DNA from: Bacilli bacterium
Lineage (GTDB): Bacteria > Bacillota_I > Bacilli_A > RF39 > UBA660
DNA: 64,000 nucleotides
Assembly: GCA_017544165.1 (NCBI GenBank)
Contig: JAFYER010000005.1
Location: forward strand, 62,001-126,000
Direction: 5' to 3'
Below are positions 54,789 to 63,843 of this stretch, in pieces; position 1 is the first letter of the stretch; each line of letters begins with the position of its first letter. The translations under genes were made by a program, and so were the position numbers. Below the pieces are notes generated by a model. The model was not told the DNA's origin. It was given only the letters and a program-made list of their open reading frames with translations, and searched no databases.

Positions 54789-55824
54789 GTTTTGCTCCAA
54801 TAAAAATAAACTCACGTTGAATAATAAAATTAACAATAAATATCACGATGTCAACGACAATTTTAATTAATACTTCACTTACTTTACTAAATATTTTAGC
54901 AAAATATGTTACACCAAATCCCGAAACAAACATTTGAACTATTACCAATATGACGTATTTAATAAATGATGATTTATTCTTATTTTTAAATACCATATTA
55001 GCATTGACAAAATAGTTATAGGTACTTGATATTATTCTGGCTATTATCGTCGATATTAAAATATATCCATTACATTTAATAATCTTACTAAACATAGCAA
55101 ACAATAAAATATCAATAACAAATGATGAAACTGATGCAAATATATACTTAATAAATAGTTTATATATTGCGAGCGAATCCTTGATCGGATTAAAATGACT
55201 TTCTGTATTACCATTTATGTAAATGGTTTCAATTGGAACTTCAATAATTGGAACATCTTTGGAAATTGTATCGATTAGCTGATTAGTTTCATATTCAAAA
55301 CGATCTCCACTTGTTGTCATAAATTTCATCATTACTTCAGAAGAAAGCCCCCGAAGACCCGTTTGTGTATCGCTAACACCTACCCCAACAAAAAGTTTTA
55401 GCACTCTTCTTGTCATTTTATTACCAAACCGATTACGTGCTGGAACATGTTTTTGATCAAAATCTCGACAGCCAAGAATAAGTGCATCTTGATGTTCTAA
55501 TACTTTTTTAGCACACTTTATTATATCCTTAACACTATGTTGGCCATCACTATCAGCAGTAACAACCCCTTTAATATTGGGATATTCATTTAGAATATAA
55601 TTAAAGGCATCTTTCATAGCTCGACCTTTGCCCAAATTAATATAATGATGCAAAACAAGAATACCATTTTTTTCTAATTTTTTAAAATATTCTTTATACT
55701 CATCCCGACAACCATCATCGTAAACTAAAATGTTTCTAAATTCTTTTTTTAAATCCCTCAAAAAATTATCTAGAAGGTCAATATTAGGATTTAAAGTAGG
55801 AACTATTATAAATATATCGTCCAT
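54775..55824 (-). CDS. Family 2 glycosyltransferase fused to GtrA domain
   Basis: A 349-residue two-part protein. The N-terminal GT2 domain (about 1-215) has DDG near 36-38, TADSDGQH near 90-97 and a DTQTGLRGL segment, a polyprenol-phosphate sugar synthase type (DPMS-like). The C-terminal GtrA-like domain (about 225-345) has four membrane helices and probably moves the lipid-linked sugar. The fusion joins synthesis to flipping. It begins one base after the unknown gene upstream; the PAP2 gene overlaps. Confidence 0.9.
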   Translation of the reverse strand: MDDIFIIVPTLNPNIDLLDNFLRDLKKEFRNILVYDDGCRDEYKEYFKKLEKNGILVLHHYINLGKGRAMKDAFNYILNEYPNIKGVVTADSDGQHSVKDIIKCAKKVLEHQDALILGCRDFDQKHVPARNRFGNKMTRRVLKLFVGVGVSDTQTGLRGLSSEVMMKFMTTSGDRFEYETNQLIDTISKDVPIIEVPIETIYINGNTESHFNPIKDSLAIYKLFIKYIFASVSSFVIDILLFAMFSKIIKCNGYILISTIIARIISSTYNYFVNANMVFKNKNKSSFIKYVILVIVQMFVSGFGVTYFAKIFSKVSEVLIKIVVDIVIFIVNFIIQREFIFIGAKHEKK

Positions 55825-55825
55825 A

Positions 55826-56971
55826 TTATTTTCCCCCCTCTGTTACTGATTTCATTGATATTAAACGATATGCATCTTGATAGAAAACATAATAGAAAAT
55901 GTCATGCAATGTATCAGTTTTCTTCTGACCATCAGAGAGTGTCATATTTTTTTCTAAATAAATTTCAACTGAAAAAGCTTTATCATTATAAACAGTAATA
56001 TTAGAAACTTTTTCATTAGTAAAAGGAACTTTATCTAAATCGTGAATTGAAGTAAATTGGATATCAATTTGGGTTGCCCATGAATAAGCTCTTTTGTACA
56101 TTGTTGTACCCTCAATTAGATTTGGTGTCAATGTATAAAGCCCCCATCTATTGCCATCAAGATCAGCTGTCAAAAACTTAGACCAGTTTTCAGCAAATAA
56201 TAATGGGTCAAAATCCTTATTGGCTAATTTCTTATACGCATCATCCAGAGAATCTGTATGATAAAAATCACTAGCAAAATATTCGCTGCCTTTAACTTGA
56301 GCATCTATTGTCTTATCAGATTTATCCTTAATAACTATTTCAGGTTTAGCAGTAAGGCCTTTTACTTTGTAATGATTTAGTTTTGGAAGGTCGACATAAT
56401 CATAAGCATCTTCGAAACCTTCAATTTTTTCAGTGCCTACTAAATCATCATTTTTTACTAAATTATTATTAATATATAACTTGTAATCACTATTTAAATA
56501 GAAATCAAAACTATACAACCCTTCATCATTATAGCTTTGCATTTCCGCAATTTCCCAAACATTAAATGTTAAAAGGCCTAGTCTTTTCTCTTCCTTACTT
56601 CCATCAAGTGTGACGGTTCCAATTAATAAATCATCGGCATATAAATCGTAAATATTTTTTTCATCAGTCTTCTTATATGTAAGCTTAGCATCTTTTAAAA
56701 GATCCTTATAACCTTTTTCTAATGAAGATTTCTTTTCATAAGGGCTTGAAACTTTAGCTAAACTAAAGTACTTTTTAATATTGCCATTTTGACTAGATTT
56801 TTGTATATCTGTAAGTAAACTGTTTAGGTAATTATCAATATCACTTTTCTCATATGCTTTTAAAGAATTATTGACATAAATTAATATAAACTCCCCACAT
56901 ATAAATAAAATTATTGTAAAAATAATAAGAGATTTTTTATAACCAGACATTCTTTTTCTTTTTTTACTCAT
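55826..56971 (-). CDS. Membrane-anchored protein of unknown function in the envelope operon
   Basis: A 381-residue protein. A basic N-terminus (KKRKRMSGYKK) and one membrane helix (about 15-34) leave a large outside part of alpha/beta character with Lys/Asp-rich segments. No catalytic motif recognised. ATG 56971 is chosen because AGGTGAG lies before it, overlapping the NAGPA stop; the GTG 56980 frame is less likely. Coupled between NAGPA and GT2-GtrA. It may be an accessory factor for an envelope glycan. Confidence 0.7.
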   Translation of the reverse strand: MSKKRKRMSGYKKSLIIFTIILFICGEFILIYVNNSLKAYEKSDIDNYLNSLLTDIQKSSQNGNIKKYFSLAKVSSPYEKKSSLEKGYKDLLKDAKLTYKKTDEKNIYDLYADDLLIGTVTLDGSKEEKRLGLLTFNVWEIAEMQSYNDEGLYSFDFYLNSDYKLYINNNLVKNDDLVGTEKIEGFEDAYDYVDLPKLNHYKVKGLTAKPEIVIKDKSDKTIDAQVKGSEYFASDFYHTDSLDDAYKKLANKDFDPLLFAENWSKFLTADLDGNRWGLYTLTPNLIEGTTMYKRAYSWATQIDIQFTSIHDLDKVPFTNEKVSNITVYNDKAFSVEIYLEKNMTLSDGQKKTDTLHDIFYYVFYQDAYRLISMKSVTEGGK

Positions 56972-56980
56972 TTTGCTCAC

Positions 56981-58003
56981 CTACTTTGCTATTAAAAACG
57001 CCTCAGGTAAACGCCAAGATGAATTTGAATAGTATAGTGTAACGGAAGTCATTAAATATTTATCTTTATAATACATTGTCGAAGAAGATCCTCCATCAAT
57101 ATTGGCAGCATTAACAGCACCATATCTTTCCATTATTTCAATTAAATCATTTGCGGTTGCTCCAAGATGGCCAGAAGCTCCTCTTCCATCTGTAACAAGT
57201 AATAAGACAGTTCCATCTTCTCTTTGACCAATTGCTGTTCTCGGATTTGCTCCTGAACCTAAACCATTAGATTCTCTTTTTTCACCATTAACAATTAATT
57301 TAACAAAGTGATTATTAGCATCTGAAGCTTCTTCTTGGAAAGTAACAGCATCTCTTATTTTTTCATCTGCTACAAGTTTTTCTACTTGATCAGTAGAAAG
57401 ACCTGAAACAGAAAGAATCCTTAAAATATTATTTTCATCAAAGCCTACCATATAGTAGCCAACACCATAAGGACTATTCCAAACAATTTCTCCTTGAGAT
57501 ACAACAACTCCCATTGGATAGCCACCCTTATTAGCTGAAGATTGATAAATACCACCATTTATACCACCAATAGCATCAAAATTTTTAACAATTTCATCAA
57601 GCGTTTTACCATACTCAGAAAAAGGTTTTGTTGTCCCAACAAACACTTTTGAAGGATCATGGACTATCATCATTGTTCCAAAGAAATTACTTCCCGTAAC
57701 TTCCTCAATTTCAATTTCTTCGCTAGCCTTTACTTCAATTAATTCAGTATCGACATCTGAAGTCATTTCTGCTAAAGAATTGCTATCAACAATCTCTTGA
57801 ACCTTACTATCAGGAAGGACTAAACCTACAACAAATTTAAAAGCACCAGTTTCCAAAAAAGTAGTTACAAAAATATTACGAGCTTTTTTGGATGGTCCAT
57901 AGCATATAAGTAAAAAAGTTGCATATAAAGTTATAACTGTAACCAAAAGAAAAACACCTACAAAAGACAATGCTTTTAAAATAAAATTAACTATTTTTTT
58001 CAT
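56981..58003 (-). CDS. Phosphodiester glycosidase (NAGPA domain), membrane-anchored
   Basis: A 340-residue protein with an N-terminal membrane helix (about 8-32) and a NAGPA/YlmG-type domain. Family motifs are visible: GGINGG near residue 140, NPRTAIG near 255 and the NIDGGSSS stretch near 300-307. Enzymes of this group hydrolyse sugar-1-phosphate diesters, as in wall teichoic-type glycans or mannose phosphate. In the operon the substrate is probably a surface polymer or lipid-linked sugar. Followed directly by the unknown anchored protein. Confidence 0.85.
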   Translation of the reverse strand: MKKIVNFILKALSFVGVFLLVTVITLYATFLLICYGPSKKARNIFVTTFLETGAFKFVVGLVLPDSKVQEIVDSNSLAEMTSDVDTELIEVKASEEIEIEEVTGSNFFGTMMIVHDPSKVFVGTTKPFSEYGKTLDEIVKNFDAIGGINGGIYQSSANKGGYPMGVVVSQGEIVWNSPYGVGYYMVGFDENNILRILSVSGLSTDQVEKLVADEKIRDAVTFQEEASDANNHFVKLIVNGEKRESNGLGSGANPRTAIGQREDGTVLLLVTDGRGASGHLGATANDLIEIMERYGAVNAANIDGGSSSTMYYKDKYLMTSVTLYYSNSSWRLPEAFLIAK

Positions 58004-58080
58004 AATTCAACATCCTTTACTGATAGATTTTCAACATATATATCATATCAAAATTGAAATTTTTAATCAATGATAATTTC

Positions 58081-58953
58081 CTATTTCCTAGGCATATTTT
58101 TTAAATAAACTTCCTTTAAATAATCGCTTGTAATATGGGTATAAACTTCAGTGGTATTTAAACTGCTATGGCCTAAAAGCTCTTGAACTGATTTTATATC
58201 GGCCCCACCATTTAATAGATGAGTTGCGAAAGTATGCCTAAATGTATGCGGTGTAACATTATTCTTTACCGCAGCGCTTACAGCCAGTTTTTCGATTATT
58301 TTCTCGATACCTCTTACGGTGATTTTATTGCCTTTATTATTAAGTATTAAATATTCATTATTGCTATTTCTTATCATTAAATACTTATCTAAAATAATTT
58401 CTGCATACTGCCCATAATAAACTATTCTTTCTTTTTTACCTTTACCAAGTACTCTTATAGTTTTTTCGTTAAAATTGATACTCTCTGTTTTTAAATTGAC
58501 AAGTTCTGAAACCCGCATACCGGTAGCATAAAGCATTTCAATAATTAATTTGTTGCGGATATTTAATATATTATCTTCGGGAATACTATCATATATTTTT
58601 CGATATTCTTCGTAAGATAAAAAATTTGGCAGTTTCTTATCAAGTTTAGGATTACTTACAAATTTAAAAATATTGGAATCTAATTTTTTTTCTTCGATTA
58701 AAAAATCAAAAAAACTACGAAGTGAACTTAAAATTAAACTAATTGACCTATTTGTATAATTTTGATGATCTAAAAACTTCAGATAATCGATGATATTATC
58801 TTTCGTAAGCATATTAAAACTAAGTTTCTTTTTATCTAAATATTCAAAAAACTTTGTTACATGAATTGAATAGTTTTTAATTGTATATTCCGAATAATTT
58901 AATTCGTATTTTAAATATTCTTCATATTTTCCTAAATAATCTTTTATATTCAT
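58081..58953 (-). CDS. Tyrosine recombinase, XerC/XerD-like (second copy)
   Basis: A 290-residue paralogue of the recombinase at 7.5 kb. The catalytic Arg (GMRVSELVNLK), the HTFRHTFATH box, LGHSSLNTTEVYTH with its Tyr, and the GKGKKERIVYYG Lys hairpin are all intact. Both copies have the same length class, so the window probably holds the XerC and XerD pair that resolves chromosome dimers at dif. It is separated from the envelope operon by about 80 bases. Confidence 0.92.
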   Translation of the reverse strand: MNIKDYLGKYEEYLKYELNYSEYTIKNYSIHVTKFFEYLDKKKLSFNMLTKDNIIDYLKFLDHQNYTNRSISLILSSLRSFFDFLIEEKKLDSNIFKFVSNPKLDKKLPNFLSYEEYRKIYDSIPEDNILNIRNKLIIEMLYATGMRVSELVNLKTESINFNEKTIRVLGKGKKERIVYYGQYAEIILDKYLMIRNSNNEYLILNNKGNKITVRGIEKIIEKLAVSAAVKNNVTPHTFRHTFATHLLNGGADIKSVQELLGHSSLNTTEVYTHITSDYLKEVYLKNMPRK

Positions 58954-58996
58954 ATTTCTAGTATATCATTTAAAAAAAAGACAATCAAATAATTGT

Positions 58997-59389
58997 CTAT
59001 ATTTTTGTAAGCATAATAGTCTTATAAACTTCTTTCAAATGCTCTTTTTTATCGTGATCCATGTTTATAAAATTTAAATGAATTTGATAGCCGCTATCAA
59101 GACTAATTAATAATTCTACTTTACCAGGCTTAAAATTGATTGCGCTCGTAGATATGGAGTTATAAGGAATAATATGAATTTTTTTATAATAAACCGCTAA
59201 CATATCGCGGTCAAACAATATCATTCTTTTATTTGTAAATACTGCATAATCCTTACTATTTTTATAAGCTAATAATATCTTTTCGTTATTGCTTACGTAT
59301 TCAAGTGCATACTCAGGTAAATCATCTTTTCTTACTTCATTACTCAAATCAAAATATTTAGTTAATTCTTTAAATTTTATATACGCCAT
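58997..59389 (-). CDS. Bacterial PH-domain protein
   Basis: A 130-residue cytoplasmic protein with the bacterial PH fold (bPH_1-like): YAVFTNKRMILFDRDM, then KKIHIIPYNSISTSAI and a final amphipathic helix. No signal or membrane helix. Proteins of this family occur widely; the function is unknown. The gene lies about 45 bases upstream of the Xer gene on the same strand. Confidence 0.75.
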   Translation of the reverse strand: MAYIKFKELTKYFDLSNEVRKDDLPEYALEYVSNNEKILLAYKNSKDYAVFTNKRMILFDRDMLAVYYKKIHIIPYNSISTSAINFKPGKVELLISLDSGYQIHLNFINMDHDKKEHLKEVYKTIMLTKI

Positions 59390-59431
59390 AACTTCATCCC
59401 TATCTAAGTATATTTTAACATTATCTTAAAT

Positions 59432-59471
59432 CAAAAAAAAGGACATTTACACTTTTTGTAAATATCCTTTA
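59432..59471 (-). terminator. Terminator of the Ig-repeat gene
   Basis: On the minus strand AAAGGATATTTACA pairs with TGTAAATGTCCTTT (one mismatch) and a T run follows. It lies just after the stop of the giant gene. Confidence 0.85.
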
Positions 59472-59478
59472 AAAAATA

Positions 59479-62400
59479 TTAATGAATATTATTAATTCTA
59501 ATATTTTTATAAGTTGAGTTACCTGCTAAATCTTTAACAGTTATAAATTCATTTGTATTAGCAGTATAAACTTTTGTAAATGTTTTAGCATCTACTCTTG
59601 TCCAACCATCAATATCTTGTAAATCTTCATTACCAGTAATAGTAACAGTTACAGGTCCACTTGTATTTGATGTTGTACTATATGATACGGTTACAGATGG
59701 AGCTGTTAAATCAGGTGTAAATGAATATGTATTAGTATTACCAGCTACATCGGCAAAATCAACAGTCACGCTAGTAGCTCTAGTAAAATCTTGGTAATAT
59801 TCTGTATCACTAACTTTTGTCCAGCCACTTGAAGTAATTGTTACAGCTTCACTAAAGATTAGAGTAACCTTATCTGTTTTTCTATAAGAACCAGTAACAA
59901 CTTGATTAATTGAACTTACTTCAGGAGCAGTTTTGTCAATATTAGTTATTACAATATTTGCACTGGCACTATTGCCAACTAAATCGTACACAATTACTGA
60001 TTCATTTATATTATCAGTATATTCTTTTATAAATTTAGTTGATGATACTTTTGTCCAGCCTTCAATATCTTGTAAGTCTTTATCTGAAGTAATTGTTGCA
60101 GTTACATCTTGATTTGTTAGATTTGTTTCACTATAACCAACTTCTAGATTAGGTGCTGTTTTATCAATATTTTCAATAACGATATTATCAGTAGCAGTAT
60201 TTCCCGCTAAGTCATATACAGTAATTGATTCATTAACATTACCATCAAATGCTTTAGTAAACGTCATACTATCAGCAGTTGTCCAACCAGAAATATCTTG
60301 TAATTTTTCACTAGCAGAAAGTGTTACAGTTACATCTTGATTTGTTGGATTTGTTTCACTATATGAAATTGATATTGTAGGAGCCGTTCTATCGATGTTT
60401 TCGATTACAATACTAGCAGTTGAACTATTTCCTACTAAATCAGTTGCAGTTATAGTCTCATTTGCATTTTCAGCATATTCTTTCGTAAATGTCTTAGCAT
60501 CTACTTTTGTAAAGCCATCAATATCTTGAATATCTTCATCTGAAGTAATTGTTGCAATTACATTTTGATTAGTTGGATTTGTTTCACTATATGAAACATT
60601 TAATGTAGGAGCTGTTTTATCAATATTAGTTATTTCAATATTAACAGTTGCTGTGTTACCTGCTAAATCATAGAAAGTTACTGTTTCAGTAGCATTATCA
60701 TCATATGTTTTAGCATATGTATTTTCACTATCAGTAGCAGCCCATCCATCAGTTTCTTGTAGTTTTTCATCTGAAGTAACTGTTACAACTACCTCGCCAT
60801 TAGTTGGTTCTGTAGTACTATAAGAAGATATGCTAACTGTAGGAGCTGTCTTATCAATATTTTCAATTACAACATTAACAGTTGCAGTATTACCTAGTAA
60901 ATCGCTTACAGTTATAGTTTCTGTAGCATTATAAGCAAATTCTTTAGTAAATTCTTTAGCTGATACTTTTGCCCAGCCTTCGATATCTTGAATATCTTCG
61001 TTAGATGAAATAGTAGCAACTACACTTTCGTTTGTAGGATCTTCAGTGCTGTAAGATACAGTAATTTCAGGAGCTGTTTTATCAATATTAGTTATTTCAA
61101 TATTAACAGTTGCAGTATTGCCCGCTAAATCCTTAACTTCAACACTTTCTGTAGTATTTTCTTCATATGTTTTTGTAAATTCAGTTGCTGATACTTTTGC
61201 CCAACCTTCGATATCTTGTAAGTCTTTGCTTGAAGTAATTGTTGCAACAACATTATCTTTAGTTGGATTAGTATTGTCATAAGATACGCTTACTTCTGGA
61301 GCTACTCTATCAATATTTTCAATACTGATATTTGCCGTAGCTTGATTACCAATTAAATCTAATACAGTAATTGTTTCAGTAGTATTATCTTCATAAACTT
61401 TTGTAAATTCAGTTGCTGATACTTTTGTCCAGCCCTCAATATCTTGTAAATCTTCATTTGAATTAATGGTTACAGTTACATTTTCATTTGTAGGATCTTC
61501 AGTGCTGTATGATACTGTAATTTCAGGAGCTGTCTTATCAATATTAGTTATTTCAATATTAACAGTTGTAGTATTACCAACTAGATCTTTTACAATAATA
61601 CTTTCAGTAGTATTTTCTTCATATACTTTTGTAAATTCAGTTGCTGATACTTTTGTCCAGCCTTCGATATCCTGTAAGTCTTCATCTGAAGTAATTGTTG
61701 CTGTTACAGCCTTATCAGTAGTAACAGAAGGATCATAAGATATAGTAATCATTGGAGCAGTTGCATCAATTGAATAGCTATAAGTATTTGTATTACCAGC
61801 TTCATCAGTAAATTCAATAATGCCATCAAGTGACATTGTAAATGTTGAAGTATAAGTTATAGAGTCACTACTTGACCATGTATTATCACTAATAGTTACT
61901 TTTTCATCAAATGTTACAGTAGCTTTAATCATAGGTGAACTACTACTTTGAGCTTCTGTTTCAAATGAAACAACCTCAGGAGCTACTCTATCGATATTTG
62001 TTACTTCGACAGCAACAGTTGTACTATTTCCAGCAATATCGATAATTGTTATATCTTCAGTAGTATTTTCACTATAAGTTTTTGTAAATGACTTATCATC
62101 TGTTTTAGTCCAACCTTCAATATCTTGAATGCTTTCATTAACAGATAGTGTAGCTACAACATCTTCATTTGTAGGAACAGTCTTACTATAAGATACTACA
62201 CCTTCAGGAGCAATAGTATCAATGGTAAAGTTAACCGTTGTTTCGTTAAATGCTTTATCTACAACAGTAAGAGTATATACACCATTACTAACAGTATCGC
62301 CATTTTCAAATGATACTTCTTCACCATCTTTAGTAAGTGTTGCATCAAATTCATTATCATCAGTAATTTGAATAGCCGTTTCTTTATTTAATATTGCTTC

Positions 62401-63114
62401 GTCTTCAATATTAACTTCAGGAGCAGTTTCATCATTTAATACATTAAGTATCTCATCTAAAGTTTCTGTAAGTTCTTCTTTTAAATCATCGTTTGTTAAA
62501 TTAGAAACTTTATCGCCAACTTCATTTTCATCAGCAAAATCGCGAGCTTCATCAATATCTTTTACGCTTTCAGCATTTTCAACCATTTCTGATAAGCTTT
62601 CAACAAGTTCTTTAGTTTCAATAGCGTTTGCTACTTCCTCTAAACGTGATTCTAGTTCACTTTTCTTATCGCTATCAGTAACTTTTTCTACTAATTTTTC
62701 AGCAGCATCATAAGAATCTTGATCTAATTTGTCTTCAGCATTTTCAACAGCTGCTAAAGCCTTTTCATAAGAATCATCAACCTCGTCTTCAGTTGACTCA
62801 TTATTAGTCTCAGTAGGTGTAGTATTAGTTTGACTATTGTCAGTAGTGGTATTTGTATTATCTGTAGTAGTATTACTTGCTTGACCATTATTAGTTGTAT
62901 TATTTACATTGTTGTTTGTCGTATTATTCGTAGTACTATTTGTTGTACTATTTGTTTTACCATCATCAGTAGTGTTATTGACTACTTTATTGGTATTTGT
63001 TGCATTTACATTATTGTCATCATCATTATCTTTGCCACTCGCAAAAGCAAAAACTGTTAAACCGATTAACAATAATATAATTATTGCAATAATAATTTTT
63101 TTCTTGTTATTCAT
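59479..63114 (-). CDS. Giant membrane-anchored Ig-like repeat protein
   Basis: A 1,211-residue surface protein. One N-terminal anchor (about 5-25), a Thr/Asn-rich low-complexity stretch (about 35-105), a helical acidic region (about 110-225) and then twelve tandem Ig-like modules of about 84 residues. Each starts near ID..APE and carries a DLQDIEGWTKV-like strand; several are nearly identical. No LPXTG or other wall anchor is present, so the N-terminal helix holds it. The AGGAGG ribosome site is strong. It is probably an adhesin or spacer stalk. The near-identical repeats could change number by recombination. Confidence 0.88.
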   Translation of the reverse strand: MNNKKKIIIAIIILLLIGLTVFAFASGKDNDDDNNVNATNTNKVVNNTTDDGKTNSTTNSTTNNTTNNNVNNTTNNGQASNTTTDNTNTTTDNSQTNTTPTETNNESTEDEVDDSYEKALAAVENAEDKLDQDSYDAAEKLVEKVTDSDKKSELESRLEEVANAIETKELVESLSEMVENAESVKDIDEARDFADENEVGDKVSNLTNDDLKEELTETLDEILNVLNDETAPEVNIEDEAILNKETAIQITDDNEFDATLTKDGEEVSFENGDTVSNGVYTLTVVDKAFNETTVNFTIDTIAPEGVVSYSKTVPTNEDVVATLSVNESIQDIEGWTKTDDKSFTKTYSENTTEDITIIDIAGNSTTVAVEVTNIDRVAPEVVSFETEAQSSSSPMIKATVTFDEKVTISDNTWSSSDSITYTSTFTMSLDGIIEFTDEAGNTNTYSYSIDATAPMITISYDPSVTTDKAVTATITSDEDLQDIEGWTKVSATEFTKVYEENTTESIIVKDLVGNTTTVNIEITNIDKTAPEITVSYSTEDPTNENVTVTINSNEDLQDIEGWTKVSATEFTKVYEDNTTETITVLDLIGNQATANISIENIDRVAPEVSVSYDNTNPTKDNVVATITSSKDLQDIEGWAKVSATEFTKTYEENTTESVEVKDLAGNTATVNIEITNIDKTAPEITVSYSTEDPTNESVVATISSNEDIQDIEGWAKVSAKEFTKEFAYNATETITVSDLLGNTATVNVVIENIDKTAPTVSISSYSTTEPTNGEVVVTVTSDEKLQETDGWAATDSENTYAKTYDDNATETVTFYDLAGNTATVNIEITNIDKTAPTLNVSYSETNPTNQNVIATITSDEDIQDIDGFTKVDAKTFTKEYAENANETITATDLVGNSSTASIVIENIDRTAPTISISYSETNPTNQDVTVTLSASEKLQDISGWTTADSMTFTKAFDGNVNESITVYDLAGNTATDNIVIENIDKTAPNLEVGYSETNLTNQDVTATITSDKDLQDIEGWTKVSSTKFIKEYTDNINESVIVYDLVGNSASANIVITNIDKTAPEVSSINQVVTGSYRKTDKVTLIFSEAVTITSSGWTKVSDTEYYQDFTRATSVTVDFADVAGNTNTYSFTPDLTAPSVTVSYSTTSNTSGPVTVTITGNEDLQDIDGWTRVDAKTFTKVYTANTNEFITVKDLAGNSTYKNIRINNIH

Positions 63115-63180
63115 TTAAACCTCCTAAAAAATATTCGAATATAGTCTAGACGAATTTCCCTACATCCAAATTCATAGTCT

Positions 63181-63221
63181 ATTATAAATAATTAATTAAT
63201 TTTTTTCAACGTATTTACGTT
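63181..63221 (-). promoter_or_regulatory. Promoter and palindrome of the Ig-repeat gene
   Basis: TTGAAA (63204-63209), a 17-base spacer and TATAAT (63181-63186) on the minus strand. A palindrome AACGTA/TACGTT (63208-63221, two-base centre) overlaps the -35 outer edge, a possible operator. TAGACTAT occurs twice in the leader. Confidence 0.65.
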
Positions 63222-63235
63222 AAATAATTGTCTAC

Positions 63236-63760
63236 TTATTTTTTCTTCATAAAGCCAATTTTATTAAGGGGCCATATGCGAAAAATAGCTTTACCAATTA
63301 TGTCACTTTTTTGAATTAGTCCAACCTTTTCATCTCTACTATCAAGTGAGTCACTGCGATTATCTCCTAGAACAAAAAACATATCATCAGGAATTTTACT
63401 AAAAGAAAAATCCTCGGTTACAATATTATTTAAATAAGGCTCATCAACTTTAGAACCATCTACAAATAACTCTCCATTAACATATTCAATAGACTCTCCT
63501 GGTAAACCAATAACTCTTTTTACTAAAAATTTAGAATCAGCATAATAAAAAGAAATAATATCACCACGCTTAACATTTTTAAAACGATAACTAAGTTTGT
63601 CAAGTAAAACGATATCTTGATTATTAAGGGTTGGTTTCATTGAACTACCCACTATCTGCTGAAAACCAACGACGTAAATTGCAATAAGTAATACAACTAT
63701 TATAAAAAATATAAGTTTAATTGAATCAATAATAAACTCTTTTATATCTAAAAAATCCAT
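63236..63760 (-). CDS. lepB: Signal peptidase I, active form
   Basis: A 174-residue type I signal peptidase of the bacterial LepB class. One N-terminal helix (about 14-33), nucleophile S40 in GSSMKPT, general base K81 in LVKRVIGLPGE, and the boxes D/E (VLGDNRSDSLDSRDEVG-like) are all present. It removes signal peptides from exported proteins. It is preceded by a promoter almost equal to that of the inactive paralogue at 52.2 kb. The gene follows rpmF after a terminator. Confidence 0.95.
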   Translation of the reverse strand: MDFLDIKEFIIDSIKLIFFIIVVLLIAIYVVGFQQIVGSSMKPTLNNQDIVLLDKLSYRFKNVKRGDIISFYYADSKFLVKRVIGLPGESIEYVNGELFVDGSKVDEPYLNNIVTEDFSFSKIPDDMFFVLGDNRSDSLDSRDEKVGLIQKSDIIGKAIFRIWPLNKIGFMKKK

Positions 63761-63781
63761 TTTATATCTCCTTATATAAAT

Positions 63782-63811
63782 ATTTTATCACTATGGCAAA
63801 TGGATTGTAAA
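63782..63811 (-). promoter_or_regulatory. Promoter of active signal peptidase
   Basis: TTTACA (63806-63811), 18-base spacer and TAAAAT (63782-63787), with TAGTGA directly before the -10 and ATGCG before the -35. Same plan as 52787-52816. Confidence 0.75.
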
Positions 63812-63816
63812 CGCAT

Positions 63817-63838
63817 AAAAAAACAATCTTGCGATTGT
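63817..63838 (-). terminator. Terminator after rpmF
   Basis: ACAATC/GATTGT (63823-63828, 63833-63838) with loop of four and a T run on the minus strand. It begins after the rpmF stop at 63844. Confidence 0.85.
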
Positions 63839-63843
63839 CATTT

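Noticed and set aside
59479-63114. LPXTG or similar wall anchor
   Set aside because: The protein ends at INNIH with no sorting signal or hydrophobic tail.
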